64,000 nt of DNA, taken from NCBI RefSeq assembly GCF_002335805.1, contig NZ_NISU01000001.1, forward strand, positions 3,108,079-3,172,078, given 5' to 3'. Below the pieces are notes generated by a model, which was given only the letters and a program-made list of their open reading frames with translations, searched no databases and was not told the DNA's origin. The position numbers were made by a program, and so were the translations under genes. The DNA is from Bacillus sp. FJAT-45350. GTDB lineage: Bacteria > Bacillota > Bacilli > Bacillales > NISU01. Positions 1 through 8,593 of this stretch are shown piece by piece; the first letter of the stretch is position 1, and the number at the start of each line of letters is the position of its first letter.

Positions 1-85
1 AGAAACGGTAAGGACAGGTAATGTAACTGCTAATTGACTCATAATGCAATGCATTTTCTGATAACTCCTGAAGTGAATTTAACAA
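1..85 (-). CDS. 5' part of an unidentified gene, runs off the left edge
   Basis: A TTG start at 85 is preceded at a good distance by a strong GGAGGA ribosome-binding site, and the frame stays open to the window edge (28 codons). It begins 16 nt after the DUF2325 stop, so the two are probably co-transcribed. The visible residues include SSYITCPYRF. A similar Ser...CP.RF stretch occurs near the N-terminus of PD-(D/E)XK (RecB/Cas4-type) nuclease-like proteins, but 28 residues are too few to assign a family. Confidence 0.5.
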   Translation of the reverse strand, partial: MLNSLQELSENALHYESISSYITCPYRF

Positions 86-101
86 CTTCCGTCCTCCTTT
101 C

Positions 102-434
102 CTAACAATTCATGTTGTATTTACTACAGTTATTTCTAGAAGCACATTGATGCTGTTCACACTTTCCTATTGCCTGATAGATTGAACACCATGAACGCTT
201 AGCGTAACAAATAGGAATCTCTTGTTCACTCGCTTTCTTTTTTAATACTGTCGATAAATTATGATTAATGTAATCCGTTAATACTAAAATTAAATCAATA
301 TGATTCGGAATTTCCTTCTTAACTTGCTGTACCTTTCTACCATTGATATGTATAATTTCCCGAAAACCGATCCCCTCTAATTTACTTGGGATTTTCCCTA
401 AGTGATCCGCTCCAACAATAAGTAATGATGACAT
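102..434 (-). CDS. DUF2325 family protein
   Basis: This 110-residue protein has the usual length and layout of DUF2325: an N-terminal hydrophobic strand with a G-A-D-H turn (residues 4-11), a central segment resembling a Rossmann-like half, and a Cys-rich C-terminus (Cys92, Cys96, Cys103, Cys110 region). No biochemical function is established for the family. The gene lies directly downstream of two Fur-box-like palindromes and beside a ferric ABC transporter locus, so iron-responsive expression is likely. The Cys/His-rich tail could bind metal, which is inference. Confidence 0.75.
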   Translation of the reverse strand: MSSLLIVGADHLGKIPSKLEGIGFREIIHINGRKVQQVKKEIPNHIDLILVLTDYINHNLSTVLKKKASEQEIPICYAKRSWCSIYQAIGKCEQHQCASRNNCSKYNMNC

Positions 435-470
435 AACTCTTCCTCCTCGTATAAATCATCTCCCTAAAGT

Positions 471-521
471 TGAAAATGATTATCATTTATAATTACATTT
501 TAATTGATACTAATTATCAAT
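471..521 (-). promoter_or_regulatory. two Fur-box-like palindromes
   Basis: 471-489 reads TGAAAATGATTATCATTTA, close to the 19-bp Fur consensus (GATAATGATTATCATTATC). 503-521 is a second palindrome, ATTGATACTAATTATCAAT. Both lie upstream of the DUF2325 gene on the minus strand, in promoter position. Confidence 0.7.
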
Positions 522-588
522 GTCAATGATTCATTTTAAAATTTTCAATATTTCTTTGTCTAAAATAAGAAAAATCCCCACTATGAAC

Positions 589-2283
589 GGAGGCCACTGA
601 AAAACTTCCGTTTTTTGAGACGAAAGAATGAGAAATAAAAAAGAGACGAAATTATATCCATTAAATGGGTGTATTCGTCTCTTTTTTATTTTATGTAGAG
701 CTAAATTTTTCATTTAGTTAACCTATTAACTTCAAAATCCTTTTCAAATTAACTGTAAATATCGACATAGCTCCTTGTAGTTCCATGCCAATAAGACCCG
801 AAGATGATGCTACATCATACCCGTGTCGGTGTTTTAATTCACTGTTTTTTGCTTCAATTTTATATCTTTCTTTTGATTTTTCTTTAAAATAATCGCTTTC
901 TTGAAAGGCTATTTGTTCTTTGTGTATATTCGATTTAATGCTCACAGAATAAGTCTTACTTTTAGCTCCATCTTTATAACATCCTTCTTTTATAGGACAT
1001 ACCTTACATTTTTCTACATTAAAGTAATATGTGTGTGTTTGATTTGTGGCTACACCTTTTTTTCCAGTTCGTGCTTTCCTAATAGCCATATGTCCAGCCT
1101 TACAAACATACATACTAGCATCTTTATTAAACTCAAATTCGTCTTCTTTTTTTCGGTTACCTTGTGTGACAACAGGGTTGAGTTTAGCTATTAACTTCAT
1201 TTCGTTTGTTTTTGTATATTCAATATTCCCTTTTTCTGAATAGGCGGCATCACCAATCACAGTATCAACTTCCATACCAGCTTCCATACTTTTTTCAATT
1301 AAGGTTTCTAATTGCTTTCCGTCATTCTTTTCTCCAGTTGTAACAACAGCCGCAGTAATAATTCTTTCTTCGCTTAAGGCTATGTGTGTTTTGTAACCAA
1401 AGAATGAGGAGTCCACTGTTTTATGTCCTGTTTTTGCGTCTTCATCTTTGGATAATTGTAGATGTTCAATATCATCAGCCACAGTTTCTTTAAGCAGGTT
1501 TAATTTTTCTTTTACTTTGGGGAATTCACAAATAACCTCTTCTTTTTCAATGACTTTAATCAGCTTTTCACAGTATTCAATTTGATCTTCTAATACATCT
1601 GATGTTGTCTTGGTTGGAAATTTACTTTTCATTGTTTCATCTACTTGATAAATCGTCTTTCTTAGGTTTTTAGACCGATCAACCAGCACTTCTTTGGCTG
1701 ATTTTTGATTGTAACGAGACTGGGTATGGGTAGCATCTACAATAATAGATTTGCTTTTTATAATTTCTTTTTCGATTGCGATCTCAACCGTTTTATTGAT
1801 TAGCATGTCTAATAAATTTACATCCTTTAATCGCAGTTTTCGAAACTTCGTTAAGGAACTTGGCTCAATAACTGGATCTTCTGGCGCCATATCTAAAAAA
1901 TATTTGAATGACATATCATATTTTGAGCGTTCGACAATATCAACATCGGATACGTTGTGGATACATTTTAATAATAAGTATTTGAACATGCGAATAGGAT
2001 GGATCGCATTACGCCCATTATCAAGGCAATATTTATCTACTAATTCTTCATATACAAAAGAAAAATCGACTAAGTCATTTATTTTTCTCAAAACATTATC
2101 TTTCGGTACGACTATGTCATAAATCGCCATATAAGGACTTAAATTTACTTGTTGATGTTGAATCAATGTATCCACCCACTCGAATTTGATAATTTAATTA
2201 TACAGTAAAAAAGATATAGCACTCTCAAATTTTGAGGTACTATATCTTTTTTTTATAATATAGAGACTTTTTCAGTGGCCTCC
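589..2283 (-). mobile_element. IS1182-family insertion sequence, copy 1
   Basis: This is a complete 1,695-bp element. The tips are inverted: the left starts GGAGGCCACTGAAAAA and the right ends TTTTTCAGTGGCCTCC. The 7-bp sequence TATGAAC is repeated at 582-588 and 2284-2290 as a target duplication. The element carries one transposase gene on the minus strand. It is inserted in the loop of the terminator hairpin downstream of the histidine kinase. Confidence 0.9.
718..2175 (-). CDS. IS1182-family transposase
   Basis: This 485-residue protein appears full length and intact. The N-terminal ~80 residues are the DUF772-type domain (QQVNLSPYM...DKYCLDNGRNAIHPIRM), followed by a DDE (RNase H-like) catalytic domain with Asp in IIVDATHT (~147) and Asp in VIGDAAYSEKGN. 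A Cys-rich segment CKVCPIKEGC and the conserved YKIEAKNSELKHRHGYD block follow near the C-terminus. The close relative at 53,702-55,162 in this window shows the same layout with many substitutions, so the copies are diverged rather than a recent duplication. Confidence 0.92.
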   Translation of the reverse strand: MDTLIQHQQVNLSPYMAIYDIVVPKDNVLRKINDLVDFSFVYEELVDKYCLDNGRNAIHPIRMFKYLLLKCIHNVSDVDIVERSKYDMSFKYFLDMAPEDPVIEPSSLTKFRKLRLKDVNLLDMLINKTVEIAIEKEIIKSKSIIVDATHTQSRYNQKSAKEVLVDRSKNLRKTIYQVDETMKSKFPTKTTSDVLEDQIEYCEKLIKVIEKEEVICEFPKVKEKLNLLKETVADDIEHLQLSKDEDAKTGHKTVDSSFFGYKTHIALSEERIITAAVVTTGEKNDGKQLETLIEKSMEAGMEVDTVIGDAAYSEKGNIEYTKTNEMKLIAKLNPVVTQGNRKKEDEFEFNKDASMYVCKAGHMAIRKARTGKKGVATNQTHTYYFNVEKCKVCPIKEGCYKDGAKSKTYSVSIKSNIHKEQIAFQESDYFKEKSKERYKIEAKNSELKHRHGYDVASSSGLIGMELQGAMSIFTVNLKRILKLIG

Positions 2284-2298
2284 TATGAACGTAGGGAC
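2284..2298 (-). terminator. kinase terminator, split by the IS1182 copy
   Basis: Taking out the element (and one TATGAAC copy) rejoins 571-581 with 2284-2298 and gives, on the minus strand, TCCCTAC-GTTCATA-GTGGGGA followed by a T-rich run. That is an intrinsic terminator for the histidine kinase gene ending at 2315. The target duplication is exactly the hairpin loop. Confidence 0.65.
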
Positions 2299-2314
2299 CT
2301 AATTAGTCATACTG

Positions 2315-3985
2315 CTAATACTTTTCTATTGTTTCTTTTAACACTTGCTTCTTAAGTGGTTTACTTACATAACCGTTAAATCCTAGAGATAGACATTGTT
2401 GCTTATCTGATTCAAGGGCATGTGCGGTACAGGCAATAATCGGTGTCTGCTCCCTACCTTCTTCTTTCTCCATTTCACGTATTTTTAATAGACTTTCAAA
2501 CCCATCCATTATTGGCATTTGGATGTCCATGAACACAAGATCATATTTATTTTTCTTTACTAATTCAAAGGCTTCTAAACCATTTTCTGCGGTCGTTAAT
2601 TGTATAGCTTCCTTTTTTAGAAACGCTTTTATTAGTGTAAGATTATCGACTGAATCATCAACAATGAGAACTTTCTTTTCTGAAATGTTAGCAGCTGCAG
2701 TTTCATTAAGAAGAAAAGATGTTTCGGTAACCTGCGTCTCTGTTGTTTTAGTACTCTCTGCAAGTCTTACTGGAATTGTAAAAGTAAAACAGCTACCTTT
2801 TCCTACCTCACTTTGTACAAATATGTCACCTTCCATTAACTTAACAAGTTCCTTTGAAATCGTTAAACCTAAACCTGTCCCACCATATTCTCGACTATTT
2901 GATGTATCGACCTGTTTAAAGGAATCAAAAATGTTTTCCAATTGGTCCTCAGGAATACCGACGCCTGTATCGATTACTGAGAAATGTAGAATAGTTCCGT
3001 TAACAGATACGTTAATATCAATGGATCCTTCATGTGTAAACTTGACAGCATTACCAATTAAGTTAATTAACACTTGGATTAAACGATTTTGATCTCCTAC
3101 TATTTTTTTAGGAACATCGTTATCAATATGATGTGTAATGGTTACGTCTTTATTTTTAACAGTCAGTTTAAACATATCGACAGTTTCTTCAATTAGCTTA
3201 TAAAGATCTAAAGGCTCTGTTAAGACCTTCGTTTCATTAGCTTCCATTTTGGAAAAGTCTAAGACATCATTTATTAACTTTAGTAAATGTTCTCCATTTC
3301 TCCTTAACATATGCAAGTATTTTTTCTCATCACTAGATTGGGGTAAATCAGATAATAACTCCTCCACTCCTAGTATCGCATTCATCGGTGTTCGAATTTC
3401 ATGGCTCATACGTGCTAAAAATTGACTTTTTGCTTGATTAGCTTGTTCCGCCTCTTCTTTTGCATGCTTTAATTCAATTTCTGTTCTATTTCTTGAAACT
3501 AAAATAAAGTAAACATTACGCGTAATGAAAAAAGCAGTTACTAAACAAAAAATACTCATAATAGTTACAAAGACGATACGAAGTAAATTCAAGCGACTTG
3601 ACACTTCGGAAATATTACTCTTTAAAGTTTCAATAGAGTTAGTAGAATCATAGAAAATAATATTACTTATTTCATTTGCTCGTGTTAGAAGTGCATTTAA
3701 ATTCCCTCTTTCCATTGAAACTTGATAAACTGATCGTATTTCTTCGGGACAACAAAGTGATAATTCTATTGTGTTTAAATACTCTTCAAATGACCTAGTA
3801 ATATCAAATATTAATGGTACTAGTTCTACTATCTCAAGAGCGTATTTTTGTTCATTATTAGAGTTGTATTCAATTTCTGCTACAAAAGAATTTCTTTCAC
3901 GATAAACAAGGGGGCGACGTTCGCGGTACGTCCCACCATTTTGTAATATATCTAACGCTTCATCTATAAGTGACAGCTCTTCGTA
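2315..3985 (-). pseudogene. hybrid histidine kinase, 3' part (split by IS110)
   Basis: The frame runs upstream of the first ATG without a stop to the IS edge at 3985. Counting from that internal ATG at 3715: a membrane segment (~residues 45-72), coiled linker, HisKA with phospho-acceptor His105 in MSHEIRTPMN, HATPase_c with N-box GNAVKF and G-boxes DTGVGIP and GGTGLGL, and a C-terminal receiver domain with Asp397 in LVFMDIQMP. Joining this piece to 5613-5879 across the IS restores one frame of about 645 residues with a second membrane segment at the N-terminus. With the sensor end cut off, the gene is probably inactive. The adjacent substrate-binding lipoprotein is its likely ligand-binding partner. 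Iron as the signal is inferred from the neighbouring Fbp genes. Confidence 0.85.
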
Positions 3986-4237
3986 TTATAAGGTTAGCCA
4001 GATAAGAAAATATTTCTGGTTGACCTTATTTTATATGGTCTTATTATAACAGTAGCCAGGGTAGAACGTAACTGCTCGTGGGGCATTGACCCCGTCTGCT
4101 AAACAGTTCGCCCCCTACTTGTAGAAACATGATTGAGGCTGGTTGGGACCTAGATCTCGTATAACAAGCGAAGCTGTGATACTGCATGGAGGATTAGGGG
4201 TTACTGGCAAATCAATAGTTTAGGAGGGAGATTAAAA
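3986..4237 (+). ncRNA. candidate bridge RNA in the IS110 left end
   Basis: IS110 elements of the IS621 type express a structured bridge RNA from the non-coding end beside the transposase. This end is 252 nt, inverted-repeat rich, and conserved in blocks with the second copy (GGTCTTATTATAAC, GGGTAGAACG, CCCCCTACTTGTA, GGCTGGTTGGGAC). Between the conserved blocks there is a variable stretch: GATCTCGTATAAC here against GATCCCGTTTAAC in copy 2. Each variable stretch resembles that copy's own left flank. The RNA itself is inferred. Confidence 0.4.
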
Positions 4238-5473
4238 ATGAATCCAGTCATAGGTCTGGATGTTTCAAAGGGAGAAAGTCAGGTTCAAGCATTTCTTGAT
4301 AAGGGGAATCCATTTCGTAAGAGTTTTAAAATAAGTCATACCTTGGAGGGGCTTGCTTCTCTTAGAGAATTTCTTGAGGAAGTGAAAGAACAATCGGGTG
4401 TAAAACCACCAATTATTTTAGAGTCAACAGGGCATTATCAAACACCAGTGGTTCATTACTTAGAGGAACGTGGGTACTTGTTGATTATCATTAACCCACT
4501 GATTTCCTATAAGGCGAAAAGTTCGAGTTTAAGGAAGGTTAAGACCGATGCGGTTGATGCTTATCACCTCTGCGAGCTCTTTTACAAAGAAGAGTTAGAA
4601 CCCTATAAAAAGCGTGGAGTTCAACTCTTAAACCTTCGTAATCTAACAAGACAACATGAAAATATTACAGGTACACTGATTCAAACTAAATTACAATTCC
4701 AAGCCATCCTTGACCAAGTATTCCCTGAGTATAGAGGGGTTTTTGGCGATTTATATTCAGTGGTGTCGCTCTTAACTTTATTAGAGTTCCCATCTTCTGA
4801 AGATATTCTAAACGTGAATGAAGAGATACTAACTGAAAAGATAAGTGAGCTTTGTAAGAGTCGTTCAATAAGATGGGCAAACGAAAAAGCGAATGAACTT
4901 ATAGCTGCGGCTAAACGTAATCCATTCGAAAAGACTGTTTACCAAAGCCATATTTTAAGCCTTGGAATGTTCATCAATATTATTCTTCAATATAAAGAGC
5001 ACCTATCAAAGTTAGAGTCAGAGATAGATGCCCTTGCCAAAGAAATTGAAGAATATAATATTATCAAATCTATCCCTGGTATCGGAGAAAAGATCGCGGC
5101 AACGATTATCTCTGAAATTGGTGAGATAGACCGATTTGATAATCCCAAGAAACTTGTAGCTTTCGCTGGTGTTGATCCTAGTGTATTCGAGTCTGGTAAG
5201 TTTACAGCTACCAGAAACCGAATTACGAAGCGAGGGTCAAGTAGGCTTCGACATGCCTTATATATGGCAGTCCGCTGTGCCATACGTGATTGTCGCAAAA
5301 AGAAGACGAGTGATGAAATCATTCCTCGTAATAAGAAATTACGTGCGTTTTATGATAAAAAGCGTGAGGAAGGAAAACCTTTTAAAGTAGCTGTTATTGC
5401 TTGTGTTAATAAGCTCTTACACTGGATTTACGCCCTATTAAATAGCAAGAGTGCTTTCCAAGATATAGCCTAA
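4238..5473 (+). CDS. IS110-family transposase (DEDD recombinase)
   Basis: This 411-residue protein is intact and of normal length. The N-terminal RuvC-like DEDD domain shows Asp8 in VIGLDVSKG, Glu62 in LESTGHY, and Asp104/Asp107 in KTDAVDAYH. A long helical linker follows. The C-terminal Transposase_20 domain has IPGIGEKIAATIISEIG (residues ~279-295) and KRGSSRLRHAL, where Ser334 or Ser335 is the expected nucleophile. A strong AGGAGGGAG ribosome-binding site precedes the ATG. The element excises and inserts through a double-stranded circular intermediate in characterised relatives. Confidence 0.93.
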   Translation: MNPVIGLDVSKGESQVQAFLDKGNPFRKSFKISHTLEGLASLREFLEEVKEQSGVKPPIILESTGHYQTPVVHYLEERGYLLIIINPLISYKAKSSSLRKVKTDAVDAYHLCELFYKEELEPYKKRGVQLLNLRNLTRQHENITGTLIQTKLQFQAILDQVFPEYRGVFGDLYSVVSLLTLLEFPSSEDILNVNEEILTEKISELCKSRSIRWANEKANELIAAAKRNPFEKTVYQSHILSLGMFINIILQYKEHLSKLESEIDALAKEIEEYNIIKSIPGIGEKIAATIISEIGEIDRFDNPKKLVAFAGVDPSVFESGKFTATRNRITKRGSSRLRHALYMAVRCAIRDCRKKKTSDEIIPRNKKLRAFYDKKREEGKPFKVAVIACVNKLLHWIYALLNSKSAFQDIA

Positions 5474-5612
5474 ACTCTATATATAACTAAATAGAACAAA
5501 ACCTTCCAATAAAATAATATAGGAAGGTTATTTGGTATGTCTATTTTTAGTATAGCATGTGGTTTTTAAGATTTTTATAGAAAAATATTGACAAACTATT
5601 AGCTGGTTTAGT

Positions 5613-5879
5613 AATACTATTTCGAACAACTCGAATATCTCTAACATCCTCTGCTGTACTAACCTTTTCCAGCCCTAATTGCAATTGTAGAATTTTTTCT
5701 TGAATAATTCGTCCTAATGTCATTCTCGCCTGTTCATTATACAAAGTATCTTCATATGCCTTTGAATATTTCTTTTCCCAATATATATTTGTTCCGATTA
5801 ATAGAACTAACGAGAATATAAATGTTAACGTCAATATCATGACATAACGTAGGATAGGTTCTTTTAAAAGAGTTTTCAT
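5613..5879 (-). pseudogene. hybrid histidine kinase, 5' part (split by IS110)
   Basis: These 89 codons give the start of the kinase: a short cytoplasmic stretch, one membrane helix (~residues 11-29, YVMILTLTFIFSLVLLIG) and the beginning of an extracytoplasmic helical region. The open frame continues a further 22 codons into the IS110 element, which adds a false tail. It begins 12 nt after the stop of the substrate-binding lipoprotein gene, consistent with an operon. The last genuine codon is the Ile at 5613-5615. The next kinase codon is Tyr at 3983-3985, in phase. Confidence 0.82.
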
Positions 5880-5891
5880 GAGTATCTCCTA

Positions 5892-6680
5892 CTAGCTTTC
5901 TATTGTATTTGTTAAGCCTAACCCGTGTTTCTCTAAAATTTCCTGTCCTTCTTTTGAGTGGCTGAAATCAATAAACTTCTTGGCTAGTTCAGGATATTCT
6001 GTGAATGAAAGGCGAGTCATGATTAGTCTATTAGGACTTACTACGTCATGACTAATTGGCAAAACTGTCACATCATCATGAGAGTCATATGTATAGACAG
6101 AAGCATACCAATTTAAAACAACATCAGCTTCTTTTTTAACTAGTGTTTCGTTTAAATCCTTGCTATCTGGTGTAAGTCTTCTTGTATTATCTATTACTTC
6201 CTCAAAAATCCCGTACTCTTCAAGTATTACTTGGGTTTCCTGACCTATTGATGCACTTTCAGGGTTACCAAGAATTACATAATACTCTGGATTTGCTAGC
6301 ACACGTAAATCGTTTGATATGTTCTTTGGGTTCCCTTTTTGGACCATTAGCGTTGCTATGTTATACCCTACATGCTGCTCATAATCGACTAAACCTAGTT
6401 CCCTCATTCTCGGAAGAAAATTCTCATTACCTGAAAAAAAGATATCTCCGTATTGATTATGCTCAATACTCTTCGCTAACGTCCCTGAGCCACCTTTGCT
6501 AATCATAATCGTACAGTCTTCCTGTTCACAAAACGTGTCAGCAAGTTCAGTTACAGCAGGTGCCATAATAATCCCTGTATAAAGTAATAGCTCCGGCTTT
6601 TTCTGTTCTTTGGACAAACAACCGGTTAAAGAAATTACTAGAAACATGAATAATATCAGTCGTGAAATATTTATTATCAT
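5892..6680 (-). CDS. extracellular substrate-binding lipoprotein (ModA/Fbp-like)
   Basis: This 262-residue protein has a lipoprotein signal peptide (lipobox LTGC, Cys21). The body resembles the type II periplasmic binding fold of the ModA/AfuA class: LLLYTGIIMAPAVTELADTF at the start, SKGGSGTLAKSI, GDIFFSGNENFL, and a C-terminal KFIDFSHSKEGQEILEKHG block. No cognate permease follows it; the next gene is the membrane hybrid kinase. A stand-alone binding protein next to a sensor kinase is typical of ligand-sensing systems (the PgtB/PgtC arrangement is one example). Location 190 bp from fbpB suggests that the ligand is ferric iron or an iron complex, which is inference. Confidence 0.75.
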   Translation of the reverse strand: MIINISRLILFMFLVISLTGCLSKEQKKPELLLYTGIIMAPAVTELADTFCEQEDCTIMISKGGSGTLAKSIEHNQYGDIFFSGNENFLPRMRELGLVDYEQHVGYNIATLMVQKGNPKNISNDLRVLANPEYYVILGNPESASIGQETQVILEEYGIFEEVIDNTRRLTPDSKDLNETLVKKEADVVLNWYASVYTYDSHDDVTVLPISHDVVSPNRLIMTRLSFTEYPELAKKFIDFSHSKEGQEILEKHGLGLTNTIES

Positions 6681-6833
6681 ATGTGCTCATCCTAATTAAA
6701 TATAGTTTAAAATATTCATAATTTGCAATTACCTATATTTTAACAAATTATTCCTTAACAAAAGGTGACATTTTTCTTACTTTTCATTTTCTCCCTTTTT
6801 TACTTTTTAAAGATGAACCTGTCACCATGATAA

Positions 6834-6863
6834 AACCACCTCTAGAAATCTCCAAAGGTGGTT
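6834..6863 (-). terminator. terminator of fbpB
   Basis: An 8-bp stem AACCACCT/AGGTGGTT, followed on the minus strand by a TTTTA run, lies 11 nt after the fbpB stop. Confidence 0.7.
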
Positions 6864-6873
6864 AAACAATCAA

Positions 6874-8559
6874 TTAATATTTCTTTAGTAAATACCGTAA
6901 CGGGATAATTGATACAAGAACAATTAGTAGTGCTGATGGTGCTGCTAAGTGATAGATGGCTTCTGATGCTTCAAAGTATACCCGAACAGCTAATGTATCA
7001 AAACCTGGCGGTCGTAACATAAGAGTCGCCGGTAACTCCTTAATGGAACTAACGAATACCAGTGCTCCACCAGCTAAAACACCAGGGAGAATCGTTGGTA
7101 AGATAACTTTAAACATGACCTTCCAAGGTGGGTATCCTAAGCTACGTGCTGCTTCATCTATACGTGGTGATACAAGGCTTAATGATGCCTCCCCTGCTTG
7201 CATTGCCTGTGGTAGGAACCTGACAACAAAGGCTAACGCAACCATGTAGAATGTATTATATAGAGCAGGGATATGGTTATTAAAAATAAAGACAAACCCT
7301 AAAGCAACGATTACCCCTGGTAGAGCATATCCTGCATAGCTTAATCTATCGATACTACTTGAAATCACTGAAGGGTATCTAGATTTCAGATAAATTATTG
7401 GCATTGCTAATATCATACATAACAATGCTGCAAACCCTGATACTTTTAAGCTATTCCATGCAAATCCGAAGAAGCGATCATCTAGTGCACCCATTCCGAT
7501 ACCGATAATGGACCAATAGATAAGAACAGCGATTGGAATTACCACTGATAAGATTAAGACTGCTATGACAAAGAACATCGCTAAAGGCTTCCATTTTCCT
7601 AGAGAAAGAATATCTGGTGCTCTATATGTATTAGATGTTTGATAATACTTATTCTTCTTTCTTGTACGTGCCTCAATCCATAATATAGCAACAGTCAATA
7701 CAATTAAAACTAAGCTTAATACAGAAGCAGATGCAGTATCAAACCCTGCCCTTTGGAAGTAAATTGCTGCAGTGAAAGTAACATAACGTAGCATCGCAAT
7801 TGCACCGAAGTCAGATAGAACATACAGTGAAATAAGGATAGCCCCCGCACCAATAGCTGGCCTTAAAAACGGTAAGTTTACCTTCCAAAAGATTTGTGAT
7901 GTTGTCATCCCTTGGGAACGGGCCACTTCTTCAAAATTTCGATTCATCTTACGTAGGGATGCACTAGCAATCAAAAATACATAAGGATACGTAAACATCG
8001 TTAATACGAAGAAAACACCCCAAAATGAATAAATATTAAGTGGATAATTACCAAAGGTATCAACAAGCCATGGGATTTCTCGCCATACATCTCGAGCCCA
8101 ACCACTCGGACCAAAAGCAATAATATAAGTTACCGCACCTACGTACGGTGGAATTACTAACGGAAGTGCTAATACCCATTGCCACATTTTTCTTCCCGGT
8201 AAATCTGTTCTTACAACAATCCAGGCCAGTGATACACCTAACGCTACTGCACAAGCCGTTACTGCAAAAGTTAGAGAGAAGGTGTTCCAAAGAAGTTGAG
8301 GAATTCTTCCATCTAGTAAACGCATCCATCTGTCGACTCCCGCAAAAAGAGAACGCCATACAACATAAATAATTGGAATCGACATAACTAGTGCTACTAC
8401 AAGTCCAAATAATAGTAATACTGGACCTGGAGGATTCCCACTCCAAATGTCAAACCATTTTCTCCTAAAGAAACGGAGAATGGTTGGGGAGCTATTCTCC
8501 CCAACCTTGGCATTTTGATCGCTATTTAATTTATCATTATTTTTGCTATCATTATTCAT
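6874..8559 (-). CDS. fbpB: ferric iron ABC transporter, fused permease (FbpB type)
   Basis: This is a 561-residue inner-membrane permease made of two tandem BPD_transp_1 halves, as is usual for FbpB/SfuB. About twelve hydrophobic segments are visible. Each half carries an EAA loop: EVARSQGMTTSQIFWKVNLP (~residues 216-235) and DEAARSLGYPPWKVMFKVILP (near 470-490). It is expected to move Fe3+ across the membrane with the binding protein encoded 34 bp upstream and the ATPase encoded by fbpC. It is co-oriented with fbpA, and the short gap implies one transcript from the Fur-box promoter before fbpA. Confidence 0.9.
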   Translation of the reverse strand: MNNDSKNNDKLNSDQNAKVGENSSPTILRFFRRKWFDIWSGNPPGPVLLLFGLVVALVMSIPIIYVVWRSLFAGVDRWMRLLDGRIPQLLWNTFSLTFAVTACAVALGVSLAWIVVRTDLPGRKMWQWVLALPLVIPPYVGAVTYIIAFGPSGWARDVWREIPWLVDTFGNYPLNIYSFWGVFFVLTMFTYPYVFLIASASLRKMNRNFEEVARSQGMTTSQIFWKVNLPFLRPAIGAGAILISLYVLSDFGAIAMLRYVTFTAAIYFQRAGFDTASASVLSLVLIVLTVAILWIEARTRKKNKYYQTSNTYRAPDILSLGKWKPLAMFFVIAVLILSVVIPIAVLIYWSIIGIGMGALDDRFFGFAWNSLKVSGFAALLCMILAMPIIYLKSRYPSVISSSIDRLSYAGYALPGVIVALGFVFIFNNHIPALYNTFYMVALAFVVRFLPQAMQAGEASLSLVSPRIDEAARSLGYPPWKVMFKVILPTILPGVLAGGALVFVSSIKELPATLMLRPPGFDTLAVRVYFEASEAIYHLAAPSALLIVLVSIIPLRYLLKKY

Positions 8560-8593
8560 GATGCCCTCTCCTAAATTACAAATTACCGTTCTA

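Larger units (their letters stand above)
3986..5612 (+). mobile_element. IS110-family insertion sequence, copy 1
   Basis: This element of about 1,627 bp was delimited by comparison with the second copy at 40,083-41,399 and by the requirement that the kinase frame be restored on removal. The left side starts TTATAAGGTTAGCCAG and the right side ends AACTATTAGCTGGTTTAG. There are no terminal inverted repeats and no obvious target duplication, as is normal for IS110. A 250-bp non-coding left end precedes the transposase gene. Confidence 0.85.

Noticed and set aside
531-713. A 60-codon ORF on the minus strand at the left edge of IS1182 copy 1.
   Set aside because: It straddles the IS end and the split kinase terminator, has no ribosome-binding site, and its product has no recognisable features.
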